Shown piece by piece: positions 1 to 5,322 of a stretch of DNA of 5,555 bases. The notes beneath the pieces are model-generated. The model searched no databases. It saw only the letters and a program-made list of their open reading frames with translations, and was not told where the DNA came from. The DNA is from Persebacter sp051008975 (GTDB lineage: Bacteria > Pseudomonadota > Gammaproteobacteria > Tethybacterales > Persebacteraceae). The translations under genes were made by a program, and so were the position numbers. Numbering within the stretch: the first letter of the stretch is position 1; each line of letters begins with the position of its first letter. The stretch covers positions 1 through 5,555 of the forward strand of contig JBPCXA010000110.1 in NCBI GenBank assembly GCA_051008975.1, written 5' to 3'.

Positions 1-896
1 CCCCGGTCGCATAATCCGCCTCGTCTTTTTGCGAAGCGGCGGCGGGAGTCGCCGCAGAAGGCGGAGTCGGCTCCTGTTCATCTTCGGGCGGAGGCGGGTC
101 GGTCGGAGGAGTCGTGTCAGCCGCACGGCAGTTATCCGCTTCCCTTTCGTCATACATCGGCTGCGCAGCGTCTATGCGCATGCATTCGGTGTTGTCCCTC
201 GGCAAACGGCAATTATCGCCGTCCTCCACCTGATTCGCCGCACACTGCAACTCGCACCTTAAACCACCGTCGACCGGCTCCCGGTCGCCGAGGCAGTCGC
301 TTTCCATCAACTCCGTAAAACCGATATTTTCGGTGGACGGCGTTTGCGTTGTCATAAAAGTTCCGCCGTCAATAAAAAACAACGTGCCGCCTTGCGGGAC
401 GGAACTGGCGAGCGTCACCGGAACTTCGCCGAACGCCAAATGCAATTCGCTGCCGTCCGTCGCACTGCCGTCCGAGTAAACGCGCGTAGTTGCAAATGAT
501 GGAACACCTAACGGTGCGTCAAGTTGGACGACATCTCCCGCCGACAACGTTACAGTCCCAGTTCCCGCACTTAACGAACATACCGGCAATCCTCTCGTAT
601 CAAGAGATTGGCACGGCCTGCCGCTTACAATAAACAAATTCGCACCAAGTGAAGAATCAATCGCCTGTCCGCTGGCGATAATGTCCAGCACCGACGCCCC
701 GGACAACGGAATAGAGCCAAGATCGACGCTGGAACTGCGGATGGGAAAATCGCCGTGCGAGGCGGTGTAGACCTGCATTTCCGCCTCTTGCGCGTTCGCG
801 GGAATCGTCGCCAAAACCGCCGCAAACAGCACGGCGAGGGCGCGAAAAACCCGCAGAATCAAGGTACAAGGGGGGGGGGGGGGCAGAAATTTTCAT
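1..896 (-). CDS. Exported Cys/Pro-rich protein, 3' truncated by window, frame interrupted by a poly-C tract (putative phase-variable OFF allele)
   Basis: The long frame runs without a stop from about 871 down to base 2 and continues past the left edge. The only start with a ribosome-binding site is the ATG at 896-894, but as written the 14-C tract puts it one base out of frame, giving a 79-aa dead-end product that stops at 657. With 13 C (or 10 or 16) the product begins MKISAPPPPCTLILRVFR, continues with a hydrophobic stretch to about residue 31, and reaches a plausible signal peptidase site after IPANA (residue 35). The mature part has a beta-rich, Gly/Ser/Val-containing region (about 40-190). 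A Cys cluster follows (C201, C214, C218, C229, C238, C256), then a Pro/Glu/Thr/Ala-rich stretch from about 260 to the edge, suggesting a disulphide module and an extended linker. I do not recognise the family; a surface or envelope role is inferred from the signal peptide. The in-frame TTG after the tract has no ribosome-binding site, so internal initiation is unlikely. Confidence 0.8.
870..883. repeat. Homopolymeric G14 tract (C14 on the coding strand), candidate phase-variation switch
   Basis: Fourteen consecutive G on the + strand begin 13 bases inside the minus-strand gene. They encode the Ala/Pro stretch in the n-region of the signal peptide. C13 links the ATG to the long signal-peptide frame, C14 (as written) gives a 79-aa product, and C15 stops after about a dozen codons at a TGA. 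Long mononucleotide tracts at this position are the classic substrate for slipped-strand mispairing in surface-protein genes. Sequencing or assembly error of the tract length is the main alternative. Confidence 0.9.
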
Positions 897-903
897 CGGG
901 ATT

Positions 904-909
904 CTCCTT
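904..909 (-). promoter_or_regulatory. Ribosome-binding site of the phase-variable gene
   Basis: The coding strand reads AAGGAG, then 7 nt, then ATG at 896-894. This perfect Shine-Dalgarno decides the start. It shows that translation should begin upstream of the C-tract even though the long frame lies one base away. The same AAGGAG with 7-nt spacing precedes the other two minus-strand genes whose starts are visible. Confidence 0.85.
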
Positions 910-928
910 GAAATGCAATAAAAATTTG

Positions 929-937
929 ATTGTATCA
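929..937 (-). promoter_or_regulatory. Candidate extended -10 promoter of the phase-variable gene
   Basis: The coding strand reads TGATACAAT, an extended -10 (TGn plus TACAAT, five of six matches to TATAAT). It would start a leader of about 25 nt before the ATG. No convincing -35 lies 16-18 bp upstream, where the sequence is T-rich, but an extended -10 can do without one. A-tracts on the coding strand lie further upstream. Confidence 0.45.
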
Positions 938-960
938 GAGAACGGGGTGAAAAAATCCAC

Positions 961-1020
961 GTTTTCAACTTTTTTTTACGATTTTTTTCGGAGGCGAATT
1001 TTTTTTCGGAATTTTCTCCA
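961..1020. other. T-tract-rich segment upstream of the phase-variable gene's promoter
   Basis: Three long T-runs occur on the + strand: T8 at 970-977, T7 at 982-988 and T8 at 999-1006. The last two are set in near-identical contexts (A, T-run, CGGA). Seen from the minus-strand gene these are A-tracts just upstream of the promoter, where UP-element contact or DNA bending would act. No coding potential is seen here; regulatory function is inferred. Confidence 0.35.
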
Positions 1021-1022
1021 AA

Positions 1023-1063
1023 TTGCGCCTACGGCGCAAAGAGATTCCGGCTTTCGCCGGAAT
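1023..1063. repeat. Hairpin repeat, right half-element
   Basis: A small hairpin, TTGCGCCTACGGCGCAA (1023-1039), is followed by the 20-bp inverted repeat ATTCCGGCTTTCGCCGGAAT (1044-1063). The same order, including GCGCCTACGGCGC, forms the right half of the element at 3208-3296. The matching left half is missing here and T-tract DNA lies in its place. Confidence 0.85.
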
Positions 1064-1130
1064 GGCGGGTTCTTTTTGTCTTTGCGGACAATACCGAATT
1101 TGGCGGTACCCGAAAATATAAAAAAACCGC

Positions 1131-1172
1131 CATTCCGGCGAAAGCCGGAATCTCATTCGCCGAAAGGCGAAT
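1131..1172. repeat. Hairpin repeat, left half-element
   Basis: The repeat ATTCCGGCGAAAGCCGGAAT (1132-1151) is followed by the hairpin ATTCGCCGAAAGGCGAAT (1155-1172). It matches the left half of the element at 3329-3418, with two base differences in the inner hairpin. It is inverted relative to 1044-1063. The inverted symmetry extends past the 20-mers into the spacer: AATGGCGGG with a T-run on one side, an A-run with CCGCCATT on the other. Confidence 0.85.
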
Positions 1173-1211
1173 CCGCCGCTCCGCCGCCGATTTTCGCCTC
1201 TCCCCCCGTCT

Positions 1212-1233
1212 CATTCCGGCGAAAGCCGGAATC
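1212..1233. repeat. Solo hairpin repeat downstream of the monooxygenase gene
   Basis: A third perfect ATTCCGGCGAAAGCCGGAAT (1213-1232) stands alone, 29 bp beyond the stop of the minus-strand monooxygenase. It lacks the inner hairpin partner. Its perfect stem could stall or stabilise that gene's transcript, but no U-run follows, so I do not call it a Rho-independent terminator. No other terminator is visible for that gene. Confidence 0.8.
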
Positions 1234-1261
1234 CCCGCCGTCCCTTCAAACGCGGGCGCGC

Positions 1262-3079
1262 CTATGAAAGATGATGCGGGCGCGCGGGTTTGTATACCGG
1301 CGTCGGGATGGTTTCCATTCGCGCCTTCAATTGCAACGCGAGAAACTGCGAATAGTGGCGCGACTGATGCAGATTGCCGCCGTGAAACCACAGCGCCTCC
1401 TGTTGCGTGGGCTTCCACATATTGCGCAGTTCGCCCTCCCACGGACCGGGATCTTTGCGCGTGTCGGAACCGAGTCCCCAGCATTTTCCCACTTTGTCGG
1501 CGACCCGCGGGGAAATCAATTTCGCCGCCCAGCCGTTCATGGAGCCGTAGCCGGTCGCGCACACCACCAAGTCGGCGGGCAAAACCTTGCCGTTGGAAAG
1601 CGCCACCGCGTTTTCGGTGAAGTGCGAAACCTCGGCGCCGCTTTGCAGGCGGATTTTGCCGTCCGCGACGAGTTGCGACGCGCCGACGTCAATATAATAG
1701 CCGGAGCCGCGCCGCAAATATTTCATAAACAGCCCGGAACCGTCTTCGCCGAAATCCAGCATAAAGCCCGCTTTTTTCAGCGCGTCGTAAAACTTTTTGT
1801 CGCGCCGCGCCATCTCCCGGTAGACCGGAATGTGAAAGTCGTGCATGATTTTATACGGCACCGAGGCGAAAATCAGGTCGGCCTTGGCGGCGGTAATTCC
1901 GTTTTTGACCGCCTCCTCGGAATACAATCCGCCGAGCGCGAGTTCCATCAGCGTCTCCGATTTGGCGATGTGCGTACTGGAACGCTGCACCATCGTCACT
2001 TGCGCGCCCTGTTCCCACAAATTGGCGCAAATGTCGTGCGCCGAATTGTTGGCGCCGACGACCACGCATTTTTTGCCGCGCCATTCCGCGCCGCCTTTGT
2101 GCGCGCTGGAATGTACGAGCGCGCCGCGAAAAACATTCGCCCCCTTAAACTTCGGCATGTTCGGCACGCCCGACATTCCCGTCGCCAGCACGATCTGCTT
2201 CGGGCGCAGCACGACGGCGCGTCCGCCGCGCCGGACGACGACGCGCCATTCGCGTTTTTGCGAATCGTATTCCGCCTTTTGACAGACCGAAGAAGTCCAA
2301 TAATTCAACTCCATCACGCGGACATACATTTCCAGCCAGTCGCCGATTTTGTCCTTCGGCGAAAACACCGGCCAATGATCGGGAAACGGCAGATAGGGAA
2401 GATGGTCGTACCACACCGGATCGTGCAGACACAGCGAGCGATAGCGGTTGCGCCACGAATCGCCGGGGCGTTTGTTTTTTTCCACGACGAGAGTCGGTAC
2501 GCCGATTCTTTTGAGACGCGCCGCAAGCACGATTCCGCCTTGTCCGCCGCCGATAATGACGCAATACGGCTGGCGGGTCGCGCCCAGTTCCGTCTCTTCG
2601 CGGTTTTTCTTTTCCAGCCAGGTTTCGCGGCTTTTATGCGCGCCGTGCGCGACGCCGCGTTCGCGCGTACCGTGCCGTCCGTCTTTTTCTTCGTGGCCTT
2701 TCAGTTCGGTCATCGTCGTCAGCAAAGTCCAGCACTTGCCGTCGCGCAACCGCAACAATCCGCGTCCGCGCGCGACCCCGGTTTCAAAGACAAACCACGC
2801 CTCTACAACGCCGCCCGCTTCGGACGCTTCGCCTTCCAACTTAAAGTTTGTCGCGCCGGTGTGCCGCGCGGTCGTCTCCGCCATTTCGCGCACGGCGTCG
2901 CGCCCTTCGGCGGTGTGGAGATTCCATGTAAAAGACACCAAATCGCGCCAGTACGATTCCTCGTGAAACAGCGCCGCGACTTTTCCGCCGTCGCCGCCCG
3001 CCAGCGCCCTGCCAAAGCGCAAAAGCCACCGCGAAGCCGCCGCGGACGGAGAGGTTTTCCCGTCTTTTTGAGCCGTCAT
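1262..3079 (-). CDS. NTF2-like/flavin-containing monooxygenase fusion (NAD(P)/FAD-dependent, 605 aa)
   Basis: A two-part protein. Residues about 15-125 form an NTF2/SnoaL-like domain, followed by a charged linker (127-168). The rest is a class B flavin monooxygenase fold. Visible motifs are the FAD dinucleotide-binding GGGQGG (177-182), an FMO-type FxGxxxH motif in FRGALVHSS (318-326), a second Rossmann motif VVGANNSAHD (340-349) for NADPH, and the C-terminal ATGYGS (509-514). The C-terminal HGGNLHQSRHYSQFL and final HHLS are, from memory, conserved in bacterial members of this fusion family, so the protein looks full length. The expected reaction is NADPH- and O2-dependent oxygenation of a soft nucleophile or ketone; the substrate is unknown. 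Start: ATG 3079 has AAGGAG 7 nt upstream. The frame also opens at 3154, but that ATG has no ribosome-binding site and would overlap the candidate promoter. It is divergent from the enolase-superfamily gene and probably monocistronic. No signal peptide, so cytoplasmic. Confidence 0.93.
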   Translation of the reverse strand: MTAQKDGKTSPSAAASRWLLRFGRALAGGDGGKVAALFHEESYWRDLVSFTWNLHTAEGRDAVREMAETTARHTGATNFKLEGEASEAGGVVEAWFVFETGVARGRGLLRLRDGKCWTLLTTMTELKGHEEKDGRHGTRERGVAHGAHKSRETWLEKKNREETELGATRQPYCVIIGGGQGGIVLAARLKRIGVPTLVVEKNKRPGDSWRNRYRSLCLHDPVWYDHLPYLPFPDHWPVFSPKDKIGDWLEMYVRVMELNYWTSSVCQKAEYDSQKREWRVVVRRGGRAVVLRPKQIVLATGMSGVPNMPKFKGANVFRGALVHSSAHKGGAEWRGKKCVVVGANNSAHDICANLWEQGAQVTMVQRSSTHIAKSETLMELALGGLYSEEAVKNGITAAKADLIFASVPYKIMHDFHIPVYREMARRDKKFYDALKKAGFMLDFGEDGSGLFMKYLRRGSGYYIDVGASQLVADGKIRLQSGAEVSHFTENAVALSNGKVLPADLVVCATGYGSMNGWAAKLISPRVADKVGKCWGLGSDTRKDPGPWEGELRNMWKPTQQEALWFHGGNLHQSRHYSQFLALQLKARMETIPTPVYKPARPHHLS

Positions 3080-3086
3080 AGTTTTT

Positions 3087-3092
3087 CTCCTT
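3087..3092 (-). promoter_or_regulatory. Ribosome-binding site of the flavin monooxygenase
   Basis: AAGGAG on the coding strand, then 7 nt, then ATG at 3079. It decides between this start and the in-frame ATG 75 nt upstream, which has no comparable site. Confidence 0.85.
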
Positions 3093-3123
3093 TTCCCGCC
3101 CGCAAAGATTTGCGGTTGACGAA

Positions 3124-3154
3124 AATATACCAGATTCCTGCCCGAAATGTGCAA
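3124..3154 (-). promoter_or_regulatory. Candidate promoter of the flavin monooxygenase
   Basis: The coding strand reads TTGCAC (3154-3149), a 19-bp spacer, then TATATT (3129-3124) preceded by TGG, making an extended -10 (TGGTATATT). The spacer is longer than ideal, but the extended -10 compensates. The leader would be about 35-40 nt and contains the AAGGAG site. Confidence 0.5.
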
Positions 3155-3162
3155 CTTTTTTG

Positions 3163-3174
3163 CGCAAATTTGCG
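3163..3174. promoter_or_regulatory. 12-bp perfect palindrome upstream of the monooxygenase promoter (candidate operator)
   Basis: CGCAAATTTGCG is a perfect dyad centred about 15 bp upstream of the proposed -35. It sits where an activator or repressor dimer could bind, flanked by T-tracts (3155-3161 and 3186-3194). No second copy was noticed in the window, so a regulatory role is only a suggestion. Confidence 0.25.
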
Positions 3175-3207
3175 ATTGCGGAAAGATTTTTTTTCGTTGT
3201 TTTTTCC

Positions 3208-3296
3208 CATTCCCGCGAAAGCCGGAATCTACGCCGCCGCGAAGCGGCGGGAAATTACGCGCCTACGGCGCGGAGATTCCGGCTTTCGCCGGAATG
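3208..3296. repeat. Composite hairpin element (REPIN-like), complete copy A
   Basis: The order is arm ATTCCCGCGAAAGCCGGAAT (3209-3228), an inner GC hairpin (CCGCC with GGCGG, about 3233-3250), a short AT-rich spacer, a second inner hairpin GCGCCTACGGCGC (3259-3271), and the inverted arm ATTCCGGCTTTCGCCGGAAT (3276-3295). The outer arms are inverted copies of one another, so the element can fold into small hairpins or one long stem. No coding function. It lies in the divergent intergenic region about 50 bp from a second copy. Confidence 0.85.
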
Positions 3297-3328
3297 GTGT
3301 ATTTTAATTAAGAGGTTAAAAGTACCAC

Positions 3329-3418
3329 CATTCCGGCGAAAGCCGGAATCTCATTCGTCGCAAGGCGAATCCACCGTTTGCGCTTGCGCGCAAAGAGATT
3401 CCCGCGTTCGCGGGAATG
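3329..3418. repeat. Composite hairpin element (REPIN-like), complete copy B
   Basis: Arm ATTCCGGCGAAAGCCGGAAT (3330-3349), inner hairpin ATTCGTCGCAAGGCGAAT (3353-3370), inner hairpin TTTGCGC/GCGCAAA (3377-3394), and arm ATTCCCGCGTTCGCGGGAAT (3398-3417). The last arm fits ATTCCC-N8-GGGAAT, the published pattern of neisserial dRS3 repeats. That resemblance is noted from knowledge and does not prove relatedness. It ends 24 bp before the TATAAT of the next gene, so it may shape that gene's expression. Confidence 0.85.
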
Positions 3419-3441
3419 GGACGGGGGGAGGCGGCGGGGTT

Positions 3442-3447
3442 TATAAT
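3442..3447 (+). promoter_or_regulatory. Consensus -10 box almost abutting the ATG (possible leaderless promoter)
   Basis: A perfect TATAAT ends 9 bp before the ATG at 3457. With a usual 6-8 bp gap, transcription would begin within about 0-3 nt of the start codon. No AAGGAG-like site precedes this ATG, unlike the other genes here, which fits a leaderless or near-leaderless mRNA. No good -35 is visible; the G-rich DNA at 3419-3440 fills that position. Confidence 0.45.
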
Positions 3448-3456
3448 CCCGCGGAT

Positions 3457-4566
3457 ATGAAAATCGTCAAAATTACTCTGTGGGCGGCGGATTTGCCGCT
3501 GTCCGAACCCTATTGGCTGTCGGGCGGACGGTTGAAATTTGAGCGTCTGGATTCCACTTTTTTGCGGATGGAAACCGACGAAGGCGTTTGCGGCTGGGGC
3601 GAAGGATGCCCGTGGGGACATACCTATCTGCCCGCCCACGGCGGCGGCGTCCGCGCCGGCTTGGCGGTCGTCGCCCCGGCGATTCTCGGACTGGACCCGC
3701 GCGCGACGGACGCGATTAATCGGGCGATGGACGCCGCCCTGCCGGGACACGAATATGTAAAATCGGCGGCGGACATCGCCTGCTGGGATATTCTCGGACA
3801 ATGCGCCGCCGCGCCTTTGTGGAAAATTCTGGGCGGCGGCGAGGCGGCGGCGGTGCCGGTAAATTCTTCCATTTCCACCGGCGCGCCCGAAGAAATGGTC
3901 GCGGCGGTGGAAAAAGCCCGCGCCGACGGGTATCGGTCGCATTCCGCGAAAATCGGCGGCGACGACAACGCGCTGGATTTGGCGCGCATCGCCGCGCTGG
4001 AATCGGCGCGCCGGGCGGACGAATTCATCACCTACGACATCAACCGCGCGTGGACTCCGGCGGCGGCGATTTCAATCTTAAATTCCGTCTCCGCGCGCGG
4101 CTGGATAGAGCAGCCGTGCGAAACCTTGGAGCAGTGCGCGCATGTCGCCGCGCGCACGCCGCAGCCGATAATGCTGGACGAATGCCTGCTTTCTTTCGCC
4201 GACCATTTGCGGGCGTGGCGGACCGGGGCGTGCGAGGGAATTAAAATCAAACCGAACCGCGCGGGCGGACTGACAAAAGCGCGGCGTATCCGCGATTTCG
4301 CCGTCGCCGCCGGCTGGCGGATGCATATTGAAGACACCGGCGGCTCCGCGCTCGCCGACACCGCCGCGATTCATCTGGCGGCGTCCGCGCCCGCCGAATA
4401 CCGATTGGCGAGCTGGCTGTGCCACGCGCATCTCGCCGAAGATCCCGTCCCCGGACAAGGCGCGCGCAACAAAAACGGTTTCGCCGCGCCCCCCGATTCG
4501 CCGGGATTGGGCGTCATCCCCGACGCGAAATCGCTGGGCAAACCCGCCGCCGTCTATTCCCTGTAA
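3457..4566 (+). CDS. Enolase-superfamily MR/MLE enzyme, probable cis-3-hydroxy-L-proline dehydratase or betaine epimerase type (369 aa)
   Basis: The 369-aa length is typical of mandelate racemase/muconate lactonizing enzymes. The N-terminal capping domain (about 1-120) has the family-like segments ADLPLSEPYWLSGG and GWGEGCPWGHTYLPAH. The barrel shows the expected acid/base lysines: K165 in SAKIGG, and K265 in IKIKPNRAGGLTKA. Metal ligands are D194 (YDINRAW), E219 (IEQPC) and D241 (MLDE). The C-terminus (PGLGVIPDAKSLGKPAAVYS) also fits. Compared from memory with cis-3-hydroxy-L-proline dehydratases and hydroxyproline-betaine epimerases, the overall pattern is closest to those groups, but barrel strand 8 reads EDTGGS where they have a WGG-type motif, so the substrate is uncertain. 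Reaction: proton abstraction alpha to a carboxylate with Mg2+, in the cytoplasm. The start is set by the family-typical MKI..I opening; an upstream in-frame extension is repeat DNA and was rejected. Convergent with the ABM gene. Confidence 0.9.
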   Translation: MKIVKITLWAADLPLSEPYWLSGGRLKFERLDSTFLRMETDEGVCGWGEGCPWGHTYLPAHGGGVRAGLAVVAPAILGLDPRATDAINRAMDAALPGHEYVKSAADIACWDILGQCAAAPLWKILGGGEAAAVPVNSSISTGAPEEMVAAVEKARADGYRSHSAKIGGDDNALDLARIAALESARRADEFITYDINRAWTPAAAISILNSVSARGWIEQPCETLEQCAHVAARTPQPIMLDECLLSFADHLRAWRTGACEGIKIKPNRAGGLTKARRIRDFAVAAGWRMHIEDTGGSALADTAAIHLAASAPAEYRLASWLCHAHLAEDPVPGQGARNKNGFAAPPDSPGLGVIPDAKSLGKPAAVYSL

Positions 4567-4574
4567 AACGACGC

Positions 4575-4610
4575 AAAAAAAAGGGCGACATTCCGCCGCC
4601 CTTTTCTTTT
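4575..4610. terminator. Rho-independent terminator, potentially bidirectional, between convergent genes
   Basis: GGGCG (4583-4587) pairs with CGCCC (4597-4601), enclosing a 9-nt loop. The stem is flanked by A8 upstream and TTTTCTTTT downstream, which can extend it. It ends the plus-strand enolase-superfamily transcript 17 bp after its TAA. Read from the minus strand it is also a hairpin followed by T8, so it could stop the ABM transcript. DNA from 4611 to 4721 shows no gene I can support. Confidence 0.8.
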
Positions 4611-4721
4611 CCGCTCTACAAAAAGCGGCGGAATGCTAATGGTCTCCGTCTCCGGCGCCGCCGTGTCTTTCGGCTGATTGCGCAAAAAAACTGGACGATC
4701 AACGCTGCCTTGTCCGAAATG

Positions 4722-5006
4722 TCATCCGATTTTGGTCATTTCGGCGATTGTAAAATCCGCGACCGCGCCTTCGGTCGCCTGCATATAGGCGGCGAGATGG
4801 GGGGCGTTCATATGCGTCTGCCACAAATCGCGCGATTCCCAGTTTTCGTAAAACAGGAAATGCGCCGGATTTTCGTTGTCGGCATGCAAATCGTATTGAA
4901 CGCAACCCGCTTCTTTGCGGGTAATCGGAATCAGTTTTTCCAGTTCCGATTTTACCAGCGCCTCTTTTCCGGGCTTCGCGTAAATGTTGGCGATGATGGT
5001 CAGCAT
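4722..5006 (-). CDS. ABM-domain monooxygenase, YgiN-like (94 aa)
   Basis: A small one-domain protein of the antibiotic biosynthesis monooxygenase / dimeric alpha-beta barrel fold. It opens MLTIIANIYAKPGKEALVKS, has the mid-domain EAGCVQYDLHADNENP (32-47) and FLFYENWESRDLWQTHM (50-66), and then HL at 70-71, all typical of putative quinol monooxygenases. It is full length, with no signal peptide. Members are cofactor-free or act with small aromatic or quinol substrates and are usually homodimers; the substrate here is unknown. The start is secure: AAGGAG lies 7 nt upstream of ATG 5006. It is on the minus strand between two enolase-superfamily genes: convergent with the left one and same-strand with the right partial one, but separated from the latter by 337 bp with a terminator and a repeat. 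A shared pathway is possible but not shown. Confidence 0.92.
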   Translation of the reverse strand: MLTIIANIYAKPGKEALVKSELEKLIPITRKEAGCVQYDLHADNENPAHFLFYENWESRDLWQTHMNAPHLAAYMQATEGAVADFTIAEMTKIG

Positions 5007-5013
5007 GAGTTTT

Positions 5014-5019
5014 CTCCTT
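5014..5019 (-). promoter_or_regulatory. Ribosome-binding site of the ABM monooxygenase
   Basis: AAGGAG on the coding strand with a 7-nt gap to ATG 5006, the same arrangement as the other two minus-strand genes with visible starts. Confidence 0.85.
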
Positions 5020-5070
5020 TTTTGTGATTATTTCGGCGGCTTGTGTCCTTCGCCTCCGCATGCATAGAGC

Positions 5071-5097
5071 ATTATAGCGCAAAAAACCGTTTTTCAA
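5071..5097 (-). promoter_or_regulatory. Candidate promoter of the ABM monooxygenase
   Basis: The coding strand has a perfect TATAAT (5076-5071). A TTGAAA (5097-5092) lies 15 bp upstream, two bases shorter than the ideal spacing. The leader would be about 55-60 nt, ending in the AAGGAG site. The -35 overlaps a small T-rich hairpin. Confidence 0.5.
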
Positions 5098-5107
5098 ACG
5101 TTTTTTT
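5081..5107. terminator. Weak T-rich hairpin, terminator-like
   Basis: CGTTT (5088-5092) pairs with AAACG (5096-5100) around a 3-nt loop, flanked by A6 and T7 that can extend the stem. It looks like a weak terminator in either direction, but no gene transcribes the + strand here and it overlaps the proposed ABM -35. It may insulate the ABM promoter from read-through, or be fortuitous. Confidence 0.3.
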
Positions 5108-5180
5108 GTTTTTTTTACATTTTTTTGCGATGTCGTTGTTTTCGCAACTTCCGCCTAATTCCCGCCGAAAACAAAAATCG

Positions 5181-5278
5181 CCATTCCGGCGAAGGCAGGA
5201 ATCTCCGCCGCCACAAAGCGGCGGGTAATTGTACAATTACCGCCTTCGGCGCGGAGATTCCTGCCTTCGCAGGAATGG
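5181..5278. repeat. Composite hairpin element (REPIN-like), complete copy C
   Basis: Arm ATTCCGGCGAAGGCAGGAAT (5183-5202), inner hairpin of CCGCCGC with GCGGCGG (about 5206-5224), a perfect 14-bp palindrome TAATTGTACAATTA (5226-5239), an inner CGCCTTCGGCG hairpin (about 5241-5251), and the inverted arm ATTCCTGCCTTCGCAGGAAT (5257-5276). The two outer arms differ from perfect inverted identity at one position. Flanks are CCATT and AATGG, as in the other copies. Confidence 0.85.
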
Positions 5279-5322
5279 AAACTTTTGTGTACGGACTCGC
5301 CCCCGATTTCGGGCAACCTTCC

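Noticed and set aside
657..896. The 79-aa product of the ATG at 896 in the frame as written
   Set aside because: It lacks a signal peptide or domain, is Arg-rich in the manner of an out-of-frame translation, and stops inside the long signal-peptide frame. I treat it as the OFF-state product.
1023..1233. CRISPR-like array
   Set aside because: The 20-mers are palindromic, occur in both orientations and have irregular spacing (88 and 81 bp between starts), with no uniform spacers or cas genes.
1029..1562. Short frames through the hairpin repeats (for example 755-1267 plus and 1029-1562 minus)
   Set aside because: Their residues are translations of the repeats or antisense to real genes, with no ribosome-binding site or domain. 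I also noticed no tRNA or rRNA gene anywhere in the window.
3080..3154. Start of the flavin monooxygenase at the upstream in-frame ATG (3154)
   Set aside because: The extra 25 residues look non-coding, that ATG has no Shine-Dalgarno and coincides with the candidate -35, while ATG 3079 has AAGGAG at 7 nt.
1271..3307. A 678-codon open frame on the + strand opposite the flavin monooxygenase
   Set aside because: Its translation is Arg/His/Ala-rich with no recognisable domain, it has no ribosome-binding site and it runs into hairpin repeats. It is the antisense shadow of a GC-biased gene whose minus-strand product has clear FAD and NADPH motifs.
3160..3456. In-frame upstream extension of the enolase-superfamily gene
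   Set aside because: The extension only translates the hairpin repeats (SHSRESRN, FRRKPESH and similar). The family N-terminus begins at MKIVKITLW.
4554..4721. 55 in-frame codons after the TGA of the ABM gene, a possible read-through or decayed extension
   Set aside because: The frame runs straight through the terminator hairpin and into the 3' end of the convergent gene, and ABM proteins normally end where the TGA lies. Chance is sufficient.
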